DNA of 64,000 bases from Clitoria ternatea (lineage: Eukaryota; Streptophyta; Magnoliopsida; Fabales; Fabaceae): the NCBI GenBank assembly GCA_037962975.1, contig CM075674.1, forward strand, positions 88,614,501 through 88,678,500, given 5' to 3'. How positions within the stretch are numbered: position 1 is the first letter of the stretch; the number at the start of each line of letters is the position of its first letter. Shown here piece after piece: positions 44,904-57,070 of the stretch. The notes under the pieces were generated by a model. The model was not told where the DNA came from, made no database searches, and saw nothing but the letters and a program-made list of their open reading frames with translations. The position numbers and the translations under genes are program-made.

Positions 44904-47300
44904 TCTGGCAAAGAAAAAGTATGGATCTGTCATTGTTGATGATTAAACAAGAATGACATAGGTATAATTCCTAGCACACAAGGATGAGTATGTAAAAGTA
45001 TTCAAGATTTTCTGTAAGAAAATTCAGAATAAGAAAGGATTATGTATTGGTATAATAAAAAGTGATCATGGCAGAGAATTTGAAAATGAAATTATTGAAA
45101 AATTATGCAATGAGTTCTCCATAACTCATAGTTTTCTTCTTTAAGAACACCCCAACCTAATGGTGTTGTGGAAAGGAAAAACAGGTCTCTACAGAAAATG
45201 GCTAGAACAATGCTTTGTAAAAATAATCTTCCAAAATATTTATAGGTAAAGGCTATGAGCACTTCTTATTATATTCAAAATAATTTGTTACCAGATCAAT
45301 ACTGAATAAGACTCCTTATGAATTGTGGAAATGAAGAACACCCAACATTTCATACTTTTACCCTTTTGGTTGTAATTGTTATATTCTTAACACAAAGAAT
45401 TATCTTGGAAAATTTTACTCTAAGTGTGATAAAGGAATATTCATATGGTATTCAACCACATCAAAATCTTACAGAGTTTTTAATACAAGAACTCAGACCA
45501 TGGAGAAATCAATGCATATAAGATTTGATGATTTTCAAGAGACTGACAGATCCGGACCTTGATGATGTAGGTGTGCAACAGCAGGAAGTTGAATAGGATC
45601 AACAAGGATCAGACCCTGCTCAACCTGAACCAACTAAAGATGGAGTCAAAAAATCTGAACAACATCAGACTGTGTCTGAACCAGAAAAGCCAAGAGACTA
45701 GAAGTTTAAGGCTTATTACCCTCCAGACCTCATAATTGGAGACCAAGTAGCTGGAGTTAGGGCCAGATCTAAACTTCTCAATGAATCCACCATTGTTCTA
45801 GTTTTAGAACTAGAACCAAAGTCTGTTGTAGAAGCACTGGAGGATACTGATTGGATCATTGCCATGCAAAAGGAACTAAGTCAGTTTGAGATAAATGAAG
45901 TTTGGAGCCTTATCCCAAGACCCAAAAACAAAAGCATCATTCAAACTAAATGGGTTAACAGAAATAAGCTTGATGAAGATGGGAAAGTTATCAAAAATAA
46001 AGCCAGACTTGTAGCTCAAGGCTATAATCAGTAAGAAGGTATAAATTTCATTGAAATCTTTGCCTCAGTAGCCTAACTTGAAGCTATAAAGATACTTCTT
46101 GCATTTGTAGCTTTTAAAGGAATTACACTATATTATATGGATATTAAAAATGCTTTTCTGAATGGGTTTGTTGAAGAAGTTTATGTAAAATAACCCCTTG
46201 GTTTTGAAGATGTAGCTTTTCCAAATCATGTTTTCAAATATAGTAAAGCATTATATGGTCAGAAACAAACCTTTAGAGCTTGGTATGTCAAACTCAGTAC
46301 CTTTTTGCTTTCAAAAGGCTTTACTATATGAAAAGTAGATATAAATCTGTTTAGAAAAAGATCTTATAAGAACTTTATAATTGTGCAGATTTATGTGGAT
46401 GATATTATTTTTGGTGCTACTGATGTAAGTCAGTGCAAAGAATTTTCTAAAATGATGTAAGCTGAATTTGAAATGAGTATGATAGGAGAACTTAAATTCT
46501 TCCTAGGCTTGCAGATCAAATAGACTGATGATGATATTTTTATCCATCAACAGAAGTACACTAAGGAGTTGCTTAAAAGGTTTAAAATGGCTGATGTTAA
46601 GCCCATAAGCACTTCTATGCATCCAAACTGCATAACTAATAAAGATGAGTCTAGTACATCAATGGATCAGACCTTATATAGAGGAATGATAGGTTCACTT
46701 TTGTACCTCACATTCAGTAGACCAGATATAATGTTCAGTGTCTGTATGTATGCTAGATATTAATCAGACCCCAAGGAATCACACCTGTCTATAGTGAAGA
46801 GGATTCTAAGATGGAACCACTAACCTTGGGTTGTTCTACAAGAGAACAGACTCTTTCTCTCTATCTAGATACTGTGATATAGATTTTACAGGAGATAGAG
46901 TGGACAGAAAAAACACAAGTGGTGGATGTCACTTCTTTGGCAAAAGTTTGATATCATGAGGAAGCAAAAAGCAACATTCAATTATAGTTTCAACAGCAGA
47001 AGCTGAGTATATATCTATAGCAGGCTGTTGCTCTCAACTTCTTTAGATAACATATCAACTTGAAGATTATTCAATCAAAGAATAAGAGATTCCTGTATTT
47101 TGTGATAACACAATAAATCTTTCAAAGAATCCTATTCAAAAATCCAAAGCAAAGCATATTAGAAGTAAAGTATCATTTCATCAGAGATTATGTACAAAAA
47201 GGGATTTTAGACATGAAATTTGTAGACACAGACCATTAATGGGTAGATATCTTTATTAGCTGAGGCCAGGTTTGCTTTTATTAAGCACAACTTAAATTTA
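44904..47300 (+). pseudogene. SIRE-like copia integrase, reverse transcriptase and RNase H (decayed)
   Basis: Integrase core: IIKSDHGREFENEI near 45060 and TPQPNGVVERKNRSLQKMAR near 45145-45210. A linker with AGVRARS-like sequence is near 45760. RT has WSLIPRP (45904) and KTRLVAQGY-like (46005) blocks, MDIKNAFLNG (46140), the YVDD box at 46392-46403 and FFLGLQI (46499). RNase H starts near 46865, with STAEAEYISIAGCC near 46990-47030. Stops occur every 100-200 bp, many in positions explained by C-to-T changes. The longest open stretch is 46569-46763. Confidence 0.85.
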
Positions 47301-47732
47301 AGAACTATTGCTTGAATCTGTCTGTTCTGTATGATTCTTGAAAAGTCTGAATGATAAGTCTGAGTCTGTTGCTATTTGTTTTAGTTGTTTCATGAGTCTG
47401 AACCCATAATTATATGCTTCTATTTTTGAGAGAAAAAGGTTAAATCTTTTGGGATTCATGTTAACTATCAAACGTTTCACGTTTTATTGCCTTTTACTCT
47501 GAAACGTATAGCGTGGCAGCAATTAATACCTTTTTGTGTAACTGTTATTTGAGATGTGTTTTCTCTCTCCTCACTAGTAGACAATTGTTTCCTTTTAAAT
47601 ATGTGGCTTTTCATTTTATTTCCCACCTTACAAAACCTTTCAAGTCTTTCTTCTTCCTAAAGCAACTCTCTTTCTAAAACTCTTCACTTTCTAAAACCCT
47701 AAACCCCTATTCTCCCTCTTTAAGCATTTTTA

Positions 47733-49852
47733 ATGGCATTCAAGGTTTTTGATATTGTGGAGTCTTCATACTTCTACCTTGTGCAACACAAGCTAGATGG
47801 TAGAGACATTGTTATAGAAATAAAAGATATTGGATGGACCAAGTTTTATCTCGATAGGGAGCCCTATTCTCCCTCTCTTGTGTTGGACTTCTAGAAGACT
47901 ATTTTAGTGAATAAGTCTAAGTTCATCATATTGGGAAAACTTAAAGGGAAACTCATTGAGATTTCAGAAGATGTTATCGCTGTCGTCACTGGTGTTCGTC
48001 TGTTGGCAACATCTTTACTAATGACTTTGAGTATAAAGTGGTCTTTAGTCTTAAAATTAACAAGATATTGTATGGTGCCACTCACCCAGCTAAGTCTACC
48101 TCTGGGAACCTTCTCCCTAAAGTCAAGATGCTATACCCAGTTATGAGGCAAGTGTTTTGCCTAAGGAAAAATACCCAGGATACTGTCACTAAGCTGGATA
48201 GGTTCTGTATGTGTCACATGCTTGAGAAAGAAAAAGTTAGTCTGCCTAACATTATCATCATCTCTTCAGTAGAGAAAAAACTAAACAAGATTCCATACCC
48301 AGTTGTGCTAATGAAGGTGTTTGCACTAGAAAACATGTAGATCTATACTATTAGTGACATGGATCAGTCCACCTCCTTGGTTAGTAAGCTACCAACATTC
48401 TTACCACTACTTAACTAGTCCTTAGAAAGGTCTCTCCCCTCACCTGTGTAGAAGAAAAGGTCTGCTCTTACAGACATGAAAAAGAAAAGAAAGTTTAAGA
48501 CAGAACCAGTGAAGTCAGCCCCTAGGAGAAAGAGTGACAGAGTTAAGTTACTTGTGAAGAAGTCCAGAAGATTAGTCTTGGACAGTTCTAATGAGTTTGA
48601 AAGCTCGTATTCACCTTTGGAAGTAAAGCCCCAGTCTGTAGTTCAACCTCCCTCACTAGCTAAGAAGTCTGCGGCTGAAGGCATAAAGAATACAAAAGAA
48701 TCATCAGACTCTGATGATAGGATTTATCTCATCCAATTAAAGCTTAAGGCTATGACATAATAGAAACAGACTTCCTATGTTCCTCAATCTCAATAGCAAC
48801 CTCAATAGCAATAACCTCAATAATAGCAACCTCAGAAGCAACAATTTTAATAGCAACAGTAGACCCCATCCCCTCTCACTGTTGAATCCTATAAGTAATT
48901 TATGAATATTTTTAATGCACTTCATTCTATTGTTTTTATACATGGTTGGACTGGTATTAGGTGTCAAGCTAAGTACAATAAACTCAGGTCTTCCTACCAG
49001 AATGCGATGAGGGAAAATAAAGAGGAATTGATGAAATGTAGAGGCTACCCCAACTTTTCCTAATACATCAAGTTTATCTCAGGATACATTAAAAGTTTCC
49101 CAGACTTTGATATTCTGAAGTGGACCTACATAGACTGGATCAACAAATTCTATAAGGTAGTTGGAGAATATCAGAGTAATAAAACTAGTTTCAGAGACAA
49201 GGTTACAGGCAAGAGAAAGAGAACTGGTTCTAAGTATGAGTCAAGTGCAAAGATAGCAAAGTTTGATTTTGTGAGTAGCCCTTCCAATCCTGAATTTACT
49301 TCATCACCATAACATAACCAGACTACCAAATCAGATCAACTTGCCCTGATCTCTCTGTCATACCAAATTAACCCTACCTCACTTCAACTTATACTTGCCC
49401 TTGTCCTTGTTCCTCAACCACCATTTCCTCCCAAACCTCTTAAAAAGTATCCTCTTCACTTTATCACCCCTGGTGTACCTTTCTTTAGAAATTTTGAACC
49501 TACCTTTGATGAAGAAGACCTAGGATACTACCACCCTTTCAACTTAGCCATTGCCAATGCATCTTGTTTTAGCAAAATAAAAGTCTATATCCTTTTTTTC
49601 TACCCCTCGCCATCTCCCTCCTATGACCTTTGAACAACTTCTACCTCTGCCCTAGCTATTCTTAAAAGTAGACATTGCAATGTATTATGCTTTATAGGCT
49701 GAATAAACCGCTGTTATTGGAGATATGAAGCTCAGACTACAACATCACAAGTTTCAAAGTTATGTCATCTAGAAAGAAGATCTTGATTACACTAGACCGT
49801 CTACAAAATCCAGCAATAAAGATTCAACTTGGAAGGATGAAGTAGCTGATAA
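47733..49852 (+). pseudogene. Extra ORF in env position of the SIRE-like element (decayed)
   Basis: Begins ATG 47733 (MAFKVFDIVESSYFYLVQHK) and continues with frameshifts through segments at 47907-48146, 48038-48340 and 48476-48760. The middle (GNLLPKVKMLYPVMRQVF, then MCHMLEKEKVSLPNIIII) resembles, from memory, the putative plant transposon protein domain found in legume repeats. A Lys/Ser-rich stretch with RRKSDRVK follows, then Gln-rich CCTCAATAGCAA-type repeats near 48780-48870. The position between pol and the 3' LTR is where SIRE-type elements carry an env-like ORF. No signal peptide or membrane helix is convincing here. Function unknown. Confidence 0.5.
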
Positions 49853-51292
49853 GTGTGCATGTTGACTTGTTTTGGAGTGTTTTTAGGTTTAGTTTTGAGT
49901 AAAAATTTTCTCTGTTTCCTCTCAATCCCTTTGATTTTCAATTCCACCCCGTATATTCTACTTGGATGTCTCTATTTTTGTAAGGTTTATGATGATTAAG
50001 GCTTATTCTTATGAGAACTAGCAACATGGATGCACGTAGGGGCTTCTTAGGACCTTAGCATAGTGATTTAGCAAAGTTGGAATAAACCACTACCAGTGTT
50101 TGACAACCACAGGCCGTGGTTGGCACTGGAATGCAAGGGACTAAGTGGTAGTGACCACCATTGGCGGTGGTTGGCACTGGAGTGTAAGGAACAACCAGGC
50201 AGTGACCACCAGTAGCTGTGGATGGCACTGTGGCTCAAAGAATGGCAAGTCAGTGACAACCACTAGCAGTGGTTAGTGTCAGGTGCATTAATTGGATCAT
50301 GTTTTGAAGTCCTGGGCCACCAGACCCCGAACCAGTGCTAGTGGTTTGCAACCACTGGCCGTGGATGTCCCCACGAAATCCAAAATCCTGATTTTTAGGG
50401 GGTATTTTAGAGGCAGTTCTGGGGGGTTCTGGAGGGAGACTTTGGACAGAAAAGAGAGAAATATTTTGGAGAGAAAGGAGAGAGCTTTTCAAGGGGATTC
50501 TAAAGGAGATTCAAGGACCAACACAAAGAAACAACGGATTGTAGCATCTTGGGAAGAGAATTGGAAGAGAAGGTAAGAGCTTTTCTTTTATTCTTTTGAA
50601 CCCTGATTTTTGTAATTGGGTTTTCTCTATTGTTGGAAATTAAATCAATGGCTTGTGGCTTTGTAATTAATTTTATGGCGAACTAAACCTCGTTTCTTGG
50701 GATCAAGGGGGTAGTATGCATATGTATGTGAATTGATTGTTTTTCATCTTCTCCATTTATGAAATTTGTGTTTACTATTTGGTTTCATAAATGCTTAATT
50801 CCTCTATAAGATTTCAAGATGAGCGTAGTTGATTCCAAATGATATAGGCTACGAGAATAGGTATATTGTTTGAAAGCATGAAATTGAACCTAGGATCTTA
50901 GGTATTGCGAAAGTATACGAGATCTTTTGAGGGCTAATGATTTTTTAGCAATATTAGTAAGGCTTCAAGAGAATGTTGCTAATTACATTAGGAAAATCTA
51001 CCTTAAAAACTAAATTTTATAATTGGGGAAGTGAATTGCACGAAATTAGATACTGGCATATGAACCTCTTATTTCCCAAGAGTTTTCCTTTGATTGATTT
51101 TTAGAAAGCAATTGATTTCCATTTCAAAAGGCATTAAGTTTTTTGTTTATGTTTTTAGTTTGATATAAAGTGAACTTTCCTTTAGTTGAACCAATTTGTC
51201 TGGATAATCAAATCATAGTAAACCAGTACTTGGGCACAATCCCTGTGGAGAACGATAATCTTTTATATTATTTTGATAAATCGTGCGCTTAC
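49853..51292 (+). repeat. LTR-like insertion in the 3' region of the SIRE-like element
   Basis: The segment starts TGATAAGTGTGCATG and ends near TCGTGCGCTTACA, terminal sequences I associate with Athila/Calypso-type LTRs. It interrupts the extra ORF region. A TTTTCTTTTATTC-rich part follows a 51-bp tandem array. Flanking duplications do not match (gtagc and gaatg), so the borders are approximate. Confidence 0.5.
50098..50300 (+). repeat. 51-bp tandem repeat with ACCAC/GTGGT inverted motif
   Basis: Four copies start with GTGACCACC or TTGACAACCAC at 50098, 50151, 50202 and 50253. Each carries an imperfect hairpin (ACCACCA-TTGGC-GGTGGT type) followed by TGGCACTGGAGTG. A related hairpin recurs alone near 50336-50365. 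Confidence 0.8.
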
Positions 51293-52187
51293 AGAATGGC
51301 TATCAACAGTCTATGCCTGCTAAGTCTAGGCCTCACTACAAAGGTCTTCTCAGACCTCGTGAGCTTCCTCCAGACTCTCTGAAGAGTATCTTGTCTGTTC
51401 GCAAGCCAACAATTAATGCTCTTTGGTGTCATTACTTATAGACGATTAGAGAATAAGGCTCTTGTTTTGAACCATCCTTTACTGACCAGCCTCTCTTTCT
51501 TTACCGTCCCTCTATCATTTAATTTCACTCATATGTAATCTTTATTTATTAGACTCGTTACTTTATTCTTGTTTCAACTGTAGCCTGCCTCCTTATTGTT
51601 TCCACCCCTATACGTGGTTTAATCCTTTGATTTTCTATGATGTCCCTTCCTTTTTTTGATATCAAAAGGGGAAGAACTTAGAAGTCTTTTGTGTAGGTAC
51701 AATCTTAGGAGTCTGTAGTCTATTAGTCTTATTTTTTATATGATCAGTCTATTATGCATATGATCTGTCTCTTATGCTTTACTCTAATCTTTTGTACTGA
51801 TTCTTCACCTAGTTATTAATGAAATCTTTTTCTCTGATATATGATATATGCTCTATGATTGTTCATTTTCGTTAATAAGATTGCTATGATATGAAAAGAC
51901 TAATTCTTCAGTGCCTTGATATTATCCAATGCTTTAATAAGAAAATAAAGATCTTACACGAACTAGTTGTTGTTTAGAGCTTTATTTTTTTTTGAAAAGC
52001 TAAAGTTTATTTAAAGCTCTGGTATACATCTTAATATATACTCTAATATCTCTTCATACAAACTCTTGCCCTACTATGGAATATGATCAAATGACTTGAT
52101 GATATACAAGTCTGATTCATCCTTCTCTTATCCTGTACTTCATCTATGAAAAAGACTTGATGTTTGCTATTAATAAATAGGGGAGAT
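51293..52187 (+). other. 3' untranslated region of the SIRE-like element
   Basis: Resumes with AATGGCTATCAACAG after the LTR-like insert. No domain is seen. It ends in the purine tract AATAGGGGAGAT directly before the TGTTAAA start of the 3' LTR. Confidence 0.5.
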
Positions 52188-53590
52188 TGTTAAAATAAGT
52201 CTAGTTGGAAAAAGAAGTCAATAACATTACTGGACCAGACCCCAGACTATATTATTATATGTAGACTCTAAGATTTGTTAATAACATACATCAAGATGCT
52301 TTAACTAAATAAAGTCTGCTTGTGTGTGATCTAACCTACTTATTTAAGTGTTTTAGGAATTCTATACTAAGTGCACAAGTTGTAATAGAAAATGGGAGTC
52401 CATAAAATCAAAAGTCTAATCCATCAAAAGTCAAAGATCAATGTTTAACCAATAAGTTTGGTTCAAGAATTCTCAGTCTTATGAATCAATAGACGCAGAC
52501 CTCGAACTTTTAGGCATTCATAATCATCAATAAGAATGTTACTTCAAAACTACAAATCACAACATTTTAAAAACTATTTGATGATGCATTGGAAATCAAG
52601 CATTCATCAAGATGAATGTTCTTATCATTAAAAAGGATAAGAGACAAATCAACGGAGCAGCCAATATAGTTTTTCAAAGACCTCAACGTAACAACTCTAT
52701 GCAAGTCAAAAAAGTTGAACTAAATCAGCTTATGTGTTAGATTCAATCAGAAGAAGTACAACATTGATCTTTGTGTGATTACTAGAAGAAATAAAGCCAA
52801 CAATTACCTTTATTCTCTGAAGATATCAAGGAACACCTTAATCCTGCAAGTGGTGAAGTTCATTTCTACCAAACTTTTAAGCATTCCTTTAGAGGATTTC
52901 CAACATTCATATCTCCTTTCAAGATCAGCAACGGTCATATCGTGTCACCTATATATTCTTAGAGAAGATTTTTTCAAAGATATAGAAGAGAAGCCTATCA
53001 ACTATACTCAATTTTGTGATCAAACTCTCTAATCTTTTCTTAGTTTTAAAAGACAAATACCTTCTTTGTTGTTCTACTTCTAGTAGACCTTAGTCTGTCT
53101 TTCTTAACTTAGTGTGTTCATTCCTTAATGTATATCCTTTATACACTAGGTCCTGTGAGAAACTTTACACAGCTTCATGTAAATAAGTCATTGTGTAAAA
53201 GTTTGGTGAGTTACCAACCTTAATTTCAGTGGGAAACAGTTATGGCCTGAAGAGGCTTTTGAAAGAATACTTGGGTTGTTAAGCCAAGAGTGACTTGTTG
53301 AAAGAATATTTAGGTTTAAGACAGGAGTGGCTGGAGCAAGAATACTTGTGGCACTAGTCTAGTGCTGTTATTGTATAGGAGCTTTTAAAATAGTGGAAAT
53401 CCTTCAAGTTAGAAGGGACTGGACGTAGCTTCTATGTTGGAAGTGAACCAATATAAATTCTTGGTGTTCTCTCTTCTTCTTTCTTTGCTCTTTTCATAAG
53501 TCTGATTACCTACACATTAAAGGTTCATATTTCCATAAAAAGAGTCTGAGACATATTAACCCCCCTTCTAAGTTTGACTCTGAACCATCA
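52188..53590 (+). repeat. 3' LTR of the SIRE-like copia element
   Basis: About 1403 bp from TGTTAAAATAAG to CTGAACCATCA. It shares blocks with the minus-strand LTR at 32561-33876. A TATAAATT motif is near 53452. The right end is set by CA followed by sequence (TATATGATGA) that aligns with Tat copy 2. Confidence 0.75.
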
Positions 53591-53990
53591 TATATGATGA
53601 CATTGCACTTGGAAGAAAATGATGAAAGAAGAAAACAATGAAAGAAGAAAACGATGAAGAAGAAAATGATGAAAGAAGTAAAGAAGACCTTGATCTTAGT
53701 CTGGAAGAACCAGACATAAGATACATAAAGATATAGGCCTCCAAACAAAAATCTGCTCAGAAATGGAACACCATGCTCAAAACCACAACCCTTTCAGAGA
53801 GGAGACTTAGTCTTACGGCCAATAGACAATAATATGATAGCAAGAAAAGACAGGAAACTTGCAGCTAATTAGGAAGGCCCATACCAGGTAAAAGAAGTAC
53901 TTGGCAAATGAGCATACTAACTAGAAGAAATGGAAGGTAAAAATATCCCTCAGACATGGAATGCCACAATTTAAAGATATATCATAGTTA
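53591..53990 (+). pseudogene. C-terminal pol remnant of Tat copy 2
   Basis: Frames are lost, but nucleotides align with 4530-4800 of copy 1, for example CTCCAAACAAAAATC and CCCTTTCAGAGAGG, and GGAAGGCCCATACCAGGTAAAAG matches the integrase tail. GATGAAAGAAGAAAAC-type units repeat three times at 53625-53680. Confidence 0.55.
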
Positions 53991-54119
53991 AATGAAACAA
54001 GGGTACTCTTTTTCCTACCTGAGAGGTTTTTCCCACTGAGTTTTTCTCCTAGGGAGTTTTAACGAGGCCTACTCAAACATTAATAACACAACAACAATTC
54101 AACTCAACAATTTTCTTCA

Positions 54120-54600
54120 AAATTATTATTACATTAAGTCGTAAAACTTCGATCGACGAGGTAATGACAATTCTCTTTACAATCACGTTAAATCCTAAAA
54201 ACCTGAGCGAAGCCTCAGGGGGTAACGACAAATTATTATTACGTTAAGTCCTAATATTTTGATCGAGGATGTAACGACAATTCTCTTTATGATCCCGTTA
54301 AGTCCTAAAAGCCTGAGCGAAGGCCTGAGGGTCATGGTAACTTATGATTATGATAAGTCCTAAAACTCTGATCGAGGAGGTAATGACAACACCTTTTATA
54401 ATCATGTTAAGTCCTAAAGCGCCAAGCGAAGGCCTGAGGGTAACGACAAATAACTATTATGTTAAGTCCTAAAACTTTGATCGATGAGGTAACGATACTT
54501 TTTTTACGATCACGATAACTCCGAAAACCCCGAGCAAAGTCAAATAATTATTACACTAAGTCCTAAAACCCTGACCGAGAGGGCAATGACAAATTACTCA
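54120..54600 (+). repeat. Tandem array of Tat copy 2 with dimeric higher-order structure
   Basis: AAGTCC recurs at 54246, 54300, 54355, 54409 and 54464, spacing 54-55 bp. Two monomer types alternate: one with GATCGAGGAGGTAA and one with GAGCGAAGGCCTGAGGGTAA, so the true repeat is a dimer of about 109 bp. The monomer core (AAGTCCTAAAAC, GTAACGACAA) is shared with the 49-bp array of copy 1. Confidence 0.85.
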
Positions 54601-54786
54601 TGCGCTTAAGTCTTGGCAATGGAATATCATCAAACTTTTTTACACAATACTAAGCGGAAAGGACGAGAAGAAAAACTATAAAGCTACAAATTATAATAGA
54701 AGCAATATCAAAAGTCATGTTTCATTGCTAAAGATAAAAGTTACATCAACAAAAAAGGAAAACACAAGTCAAAGAAAAATTAAAAG

Positions 54787-56819
54787 CTAGTTAGGCGGGA
54801 TTGTGGAGTCGACTTGGGGAATTTCAGCTTCATCATGAGGAGAGGAAACTGGACGGTCGACAATAGTATCTTCTCCATCGGATTCTGAAGGATCCATGAG
54901 TTCCCATCCATCACTACCTTGAAAGGGTCTGCTCCTTCCTAAGATAGGGTGAGAAGGGGGTTCAAGACTGAAACATGCACTCGACAGAGGTCAAATTCCA
55001 ACATAAACTTCTCAATCACCTTCCCCCTCAACATTTCCACCTACTTCTTTGACTCCATACATTCCAAACGAGCCTTCAATTTGACCGCTGAGGAATTTTA
55101 CTGAGCAAACTCTAGAGCGTTCTACACCTCCTTCAGAGACACATCAACTTTCATAGCCTTCACGGTAAGTTTCCTATGAGCCTTCTCAAAACTCACCAAC
55201 TTTATTTCAATATCTTTCAATGACGCCTCAGCCTTCTCCAGTGTCATCTCCCTCGCTCTTAGTTGCTCTTCCAACTTGGCTATTTTCTTCAAAGCTTCAT
55301 CAGTCTCCTAAATTTTCCTAGTTGAGGCATTCTTTTCATTGGTCATAGTGTCCATAGTTTTATCTTACGTAGTGATATACCTATCCAAGTAATATCCCAT
55401 TGACATCGCTCGGAGAGCAAACATATCCGTCGCCTAGCAGACTGCTATTGGGTTGAAAGCCATGTATCTCAACTTATCTTCTTTAAACATCAGGGCCCAA
55501 TCGATGAACTTGGGAATGAAGAATCGAGCATCCCATAAGGAGTGAGTAGGGTTCCTAGTGACAAGATTCTGGTTCATAAAAAGCTCTAATTCTTGAGAAG
55601 CATTGTCATAGTCCGGTTGGAGGGGAGTCACCAGGCATTCGACGGTTATGTGATCTCGAGGGATCGAAGGAACCTCAGGAGACCCAGGAGCCTTCGCTAC
55701 CTGGATTATTGGGGACCCCAAGGACACCCTTGGGAAGGTTCCAACCCTTGTTAAAAAGATTCTGGCTGGAGCCGCTGCCTCTTAGCAGCTTGAGTAGTGG
55801 CCTCGAAGTTAGAAACTGATATGGAAGGACGAAGACCAGTCATATAGATGGAGGTAGTTGATGCGGTTGTAGGAACGGTAGTTAGAATCGGGGTAGGAGT
55901 TGTAGAAGTTCCTCATTTGATGGGCCCGCCCTTTTGTAGGCTTTCTTCAAATCTCGAGCAGACATCTTGCGTGGGGCCATTTCGCCTGAAAAACAAAGTA
56001 GAGATCAGTATAAAAACCGAACGGTTAAGACAAAAAACCTACAAAAAGCTATACTTACACATCCAAGAGTCCAGAGCGCTTAGGTCGGTGGACGAGGATA
56101 TTAACTCTTGAGAACTAAAGTAGTGTCCCGTGTCATCACAAAGAACCGCATGTTATCCCGCTCAACATGAGACAAATCCTCCCAATTGATCTGATATTGG
56201 ACTGGTACCCGAGTCCAATACAACGGAAAGGTAGGATACCCATCGGGGTGAAGAAGAAAGTCCTCTTTTACCACGTTTAGACTCACTCAGATCTTGAAAA
56301 ATAGTCCTTTAAAATTCTTATAAGACTGATCGGACGCCTCTATCAGACAACGACCAAGGATACCGCTTAGGGAAACCCACCGGACAGGGACCCCAAGTTT
56401 AAGAATTTTATCTTGAAAAAATAAAAGAAGACAAGAACCAAAAAGAGCCCGTCCAAAATTGTCGTAGAAGAATTCAAAAGCCTTTACAAGGGACCACCTG
56501 TCCAGATAGAGTTGAGTAAGGGCGACGTTTAGGGCATTCAAAATACTACTCTCAAAATTGGAAAATGGAAGAGGCAAGTGGAGGCGAGAGAAGAAAGTTT
56601 CATACACGTAAGTGTAATCCAACTCTCTGGGGTTTATCTGAGCATGAAAAACCTTCTCCTTGGGTAAACAGCCTAGGCATTCAACATTGGAGGCTAGCAT
56701 AGAGCAACTGGAGGTCCCTTTTTGCCATAATTTGACAATGGCATCCTTATCACTAATGGAGGAAGGGAAAGATAGAACTTCCTCCTTGATCCATGAAAGG
56801 CGTTGGAAGAAGAAGCCAT
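54787..56819 (-). pseudogene. Antisense spliced gene of Tat element copy 2
   Basis: Read on the minus strand from ATG 56817-56819. Exon 1 (56819-56059) has an early frameshift near 56800, then a long open stretch to 56287 with CLPKEKVFHAQINPRELDYT, the block YVYETFFSRLHLPLPFSNFE and YLDRWSLVKAFEFFYDNFG. It goes on with NVVKEDFLLHPDGYPTFPLY after 56286. The intron 55986-56058 (73 bp) has donor GTAAGTATAG and acceptor TTTTTCAG. Exon 2 starts near MAPRKMSARDLKKAYKRAGP and runs through coiled-coil sequence to ADPFKVVMDG and a stop at 54787-54789, again after Pro-Asn. The first domain resembles PF04195 (putative gypsy-type transposon), from memory. Several stops make this copy non-functional. Confidence 0.75.
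55986..56058 (-). other. Conserved intron of the antisense gene, copy 2
   Basis: 73 bp, donor GTAAGTATAG, acceptor TTTGTTTTTCAG, T-rich 3' half. It corresponds in position and sequence to 6864-6938 of copy 1 (75 bp). Confidence 0.75.
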
Positions 56820-57062
56820 TTTCGTAGAAGGAAAAAACAATAGAAGGACAACAAAAGAAGGCCTGAAAAGGAAGCAAGAGAAAGCCAACAACAATAGCAC
56901 AAAGGAAAATGTGGAGGAAACATCAACCTTTAGAAAAAGTATAACCTAAAAACGTAGAGAACGTAAGACCAAACAGAAAACCAAAAGAGAACTAGAGCGG
57001 AAGAGTAAGGGAGAACTGAAATAAGGGGCAGTGAAAAGGTAAAAAATGAAAGAGATTGGGGT

Positions 57063-57070
57063 TATATATA
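57063..57070 (-). promoter_or_regulatory. TATA motif of the antisense gene, Tat copy 2
   Basis: TATATATA, 244 bp upstream of the antisense ATG, in a context (AAAGGTAAAAAATGAA on the plus strand) shared with 16400-16430 of copy 1. Confidence 0.5.

Larger units (their letters stand above)
35440..53590 (+). mobile_element. SIRE-like Ty1/copia element, 5'-truncated, carrying two later insertions
   Basis: Plus-strand order: gag (35445-36830), a broken protease/pre-integrase junction, integrase from 37075 resuming at 44904, RT (45800-46760), RNase H (46860-47210), an extra ORF region in the env position (47733-49850), a purine tract at 52174-52187, and a 1.4 kb 3' LTR. The YVDDII-type RT box, two zinc knuckles in gag and the extra 3' ORF fit the SIRE/Maximus lineage (inference). 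The left LTR and primer site are missing; the element starts inside gag next to a truncated MITE. Insertions are 37136-44898 (cagag duplication) and 49853-51292. Many stops, often TAA/TAG, show long inactivity. Confidence 0.8.
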
